Source of the DNA: an uncultured Lachnospiraceae bacterium
GTDB taxonomy: Bacteria > Bacillota > Clostridia > Lachnospirales > Lachnospiraceae
Reading direction: 5' to 3'
Length of the DNA: 6,759 nt
NCBI GenBank assembly: GCA_902803245.1
Contig: CADCPJ010000045.1
Span: forward strand, 1 to 6,759
The notes beneath the pieces are model-generated. The model had not been told where the DNA came from, did no database searches, and saw nothing but the letters and a program-made list of their open reading frames with translations. Below are positions 5,356 to 6,759 of this stretch, piece by piece; position 1 is the first letter of the stretch, and each line of letters begins with the position of its first letter. The position numbers and the translations under genes were made by a program.

Positions 5356-6210
5356 TCATCCTTTCACCGCCCCGGCGGTCATTCCCTTAATGATGTATTT
5401 CTGCAGAAAGATATAGACTATTATAACAGGAATGATCACGAGCGTCACGGCCGCCGCCATGAGTCCGTAGTTGGTTCCCTCCTTCGACGTCAGTTCATTT
5501 AAGAGCCTCGTGATCGCGCGCATCTCCGGGCGCCTCAGGAAGAACATCTGCGTAAACAGGTCGTTGTAGCTCCACAGGAAGGAGAAGATCGCGACTGTGA
5601 CAAAGGAAGGCTTGGAGAGCGGCATGACAATCTTAAAGAAGATCGTGTGCGGACCCGCGCCCTCAAGGAAGGCGGACTCCTCGAGTTCGATCGGAAGGCC
5701 TTTTATGTACCCCATGAGGACAATGATCGCAAATGCGAGGTTGCCGGCCGTCTGCGGAAGAATCACCGAGAGCATCGTAAGCCCCCAGTTTGAGGTGTTG
5801 GCGATCCCCCAGCCTGTCTCCATCCTGAAGACCGGTATGATCGTCGCAAAGGCGGGGAACATCATCGCCGCAATGACCAGGGAGCGGAGGGCCTCCTTCC
5901 CGAAGAAGCTGAACCGCACCAGGGCAAATGCCGCGAATCCGGCGATGAGGATCACCGCTGCCGCCACCACGCAGCTGATAAAGATGCTGTTTCCGTACGC
6001 CTGAAAGATGTTCAGGTTGCCAAAAGCCTTTTTGTAGTTCGCCAGTGTAAAGAGTTCTCCCGTCGGAATGGAGAAGGACTGCTCCAGGATTTTGTCCTTC
6101 GCCTTGAAGGAGTTCTGCACGACCCATATGATGGGATAGACAGTCGTGAGGGCCCAGAATATGCAGACTGCGTAGATGACGATCTGCCCCGCCGTTATTT
6201 TTCTCTTCAT
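5356..6210 (-). CDS. Carbohydrate ABC transporter permease, MalG/UgpE type
   Basis: 284 residues from the ATG at 6208-6210, with AAAGGC about 6 nt upstream; normal length for the family. It is an inner subunit of a binding-protein-dependent sugar importer. The first membrane span (about 10-31) is followed by an extracytoplasmic loop, and hydrophobic spans recur near 74-98, 108-128, 144-168, 201-217 and 249-270, giving the usual six. The EAA loop that docks the ATPase is clear: E178-S-A, G184, I194 and P197 in ESAFLEGAGPHTIFFKIVMP. The terminal GMTAGAVKG is typical of MalG-like permeases. It follows the MalF-like permease by 9 nt and precedes the response regulator by 3 nt. No ATPase gene is present; many such importers in Firmicutes use a shared MsmK-like ATPase encoded elsewhere. 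The sugar cannot be inferred from the permease. Confidence 0.95.
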   Translation of the reverse strand: MKRKITAGQIVIYAVCIFWALTTVYPIIWVVQNSFKAKDKILEQSFSIPTGELFTLANYKKAFGNLNIFQAYGNSIFISCVVAAAVILIAGFAAFALVRFSFFGKEALRSLVIAAMMFPAFATIIPVFRMETGWGIANTSNWGLTMLSVILPQTAGNLAFAIIVLMGYIKGLPIELEESAFLEGAGPHTIFFKIVMPLSKPSFVTVAIFSFLWSYNDLFTQMFFLRRPEMRAITRLLNELTSKEGTNYGLMAAAVTLVIIPVIIVYIFLQKYIIKGMTAGAVKG

Positions 6211-6219
6211 AGTGCGCCT

Positions 6220-6759
6220 TTAGTAATCCTTTTCTTTGAAGATCTTATTTGCCAGCTTCGACAGCACCACGCCGAGCACCACGATGAGGACAGCCAGCGC
6301 GGCGCCGTAGTCCACGTCCTTCGCCTCCATGGTCTGGTAGTACATGTAGGTGCCGGTGAGGAAGGTCGATTTCAGCGGCATCCCCTTTGGGAACATCGTC
6401 CAGGGGAGGTCGAAGACCTTGAGCGCGCCGGTGACTCCGAGCACGAGGCAGGTGCACATGACGTTGTGAATGAGCGGAATGGAGATATACCGGACCCTCT
6501 GCCACCTGGTCGCGCCGTCGATCGCCGCCGACTCGTAGAGCTCATCGGAGATGTTGTTGAGCCCGGTCTCGATGATGACGAAATAGAAGCCGACATACTG
6601 CCACGCCACCGGCAGCATCATCGTTGCGATCGCATGGGAGACGTCCTTCCAGTCGGTGAGCTTCTTCGCCCCGAGGATCTCGAGGAACTGGTTCAGCATG
6701 CCCTTGTCGTAGAGGAAGATCAGGTTGAAGAGGAGGCCGAGGGCGGTCGCCGAGATCAC
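6220..6759 (-). CDS. Carbohydrate ABC transporter permease, MalF/UgpA type, 5' end beyond the window
   Basis: The C-terminal 180 codons, open to the right edge; the true start lies outside. The GTG codon at the edge is just an internal valine by family length (full proteins are usually near 290-320 residues). The EAA loop is intact: E76-S-A, G82, I92 and P95 in ESAAIDGATRWQRVRYISIP (numbered from the window edge). Hydrophobic spans occur around 1-16, 44-63, 99-112 and 151-170. The C-terminus KIFKEKDY is the short basic tail common in this group. It would form the heterodimeric membrane channel with the next gene, which starts 9 nt after its stop. A solute-binding protein gene is expected further upstream. 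Confidence 0.93.
   Translation of the reverse strand: MISATALGLLFNLIFLYDKGMLNQFLEILGAKKLTDWKDVSHAIATMMLPVAWQYVGFYFVIIETGLNNISDELYESAAIDGATRWQRVRYISIPLIHNVMCTCLVLGVTGALKVFDLPWTMFPKGMPLKSTFLTGTYMYYQTMEAKDVDYGAALAVLIVVLGVVLSKLANKIFKEKDY

Noticed and set aside
1..6759. CRISPR array, tRNA, rRNA or intact transposase gene
   Set aside because: No regularly spaced direct repeats, no tRNA- or rRNA-like segments and no transposase or integrase motifs were seen on either strand.

Overview
All recognisable genes lie on the minus strand, so transcription runs from the right end of the window towards base 1. The window looks like a GC-rich member of the Firmicutes/Clostridia, with Lachnospiraceae-like relatives as my best guess. 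The reasons are the pairing of a MalF/MalG-type carbohydrate ABC transporter with a YesN-like (receiver + AraC) response regulator, purine-rich Shine-Dalgarno sequences, a Rho-independent terminator, and a Gram-positive-style signal peptide. This placement is inference; there is no rRNA or other marker gene here.

Region 1 (6759 down to 4550) is the end of a sugar-uptake operon. It holds a 5'-truncated MalF/UgpA-like permease, a MalG/UgpE-like permease 9 nt further on, and a YesN-like response regulator 3 nt after that with a GTG start. A strong Rho-independent terminator follows 6 nt beyond the regulator stop codon. The solute-binding protein and sensor kinase expected for such a system are not in the window.

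Region 2 (4339-4599) is an AT-rich gap. Besides the terminator it holds a 107-bp imperfect palindrome made of two nested pairs of inverted arms sharing one centre, probably a small mobile palindromic element or a paired operator.

Region 3 (4338 down to 1) starts with a secreted or lipid-anchored 518-residue protein that resembles (alpha/alpha)-toroid carbohydrate-active proteins but that I cannot name. After a 123-150 nt GC-rich structured gap come an HD-domain phosphohydrolase, a NeuD/PglD-like left-handed beta-helix acyltransferase fused to a C-terminal acyl-carrier-protein-like domain, and the N-terminal 270 residues of an AMP-binding acyl ligase that runs off the left end. A perfect 14-bp inverted repeat of REP-like appearance sits between the HD gene and the acyltransferase.

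The most interesting functional idea is the last gene pair. The ligase would activate an acyl group and load it on the carrier domain, and the fused acyltransferase would move it to an amino- or hydroxyl-sugar, as in decoration of a surface glycan. The downstream neighbours that would test this lie outside the window.
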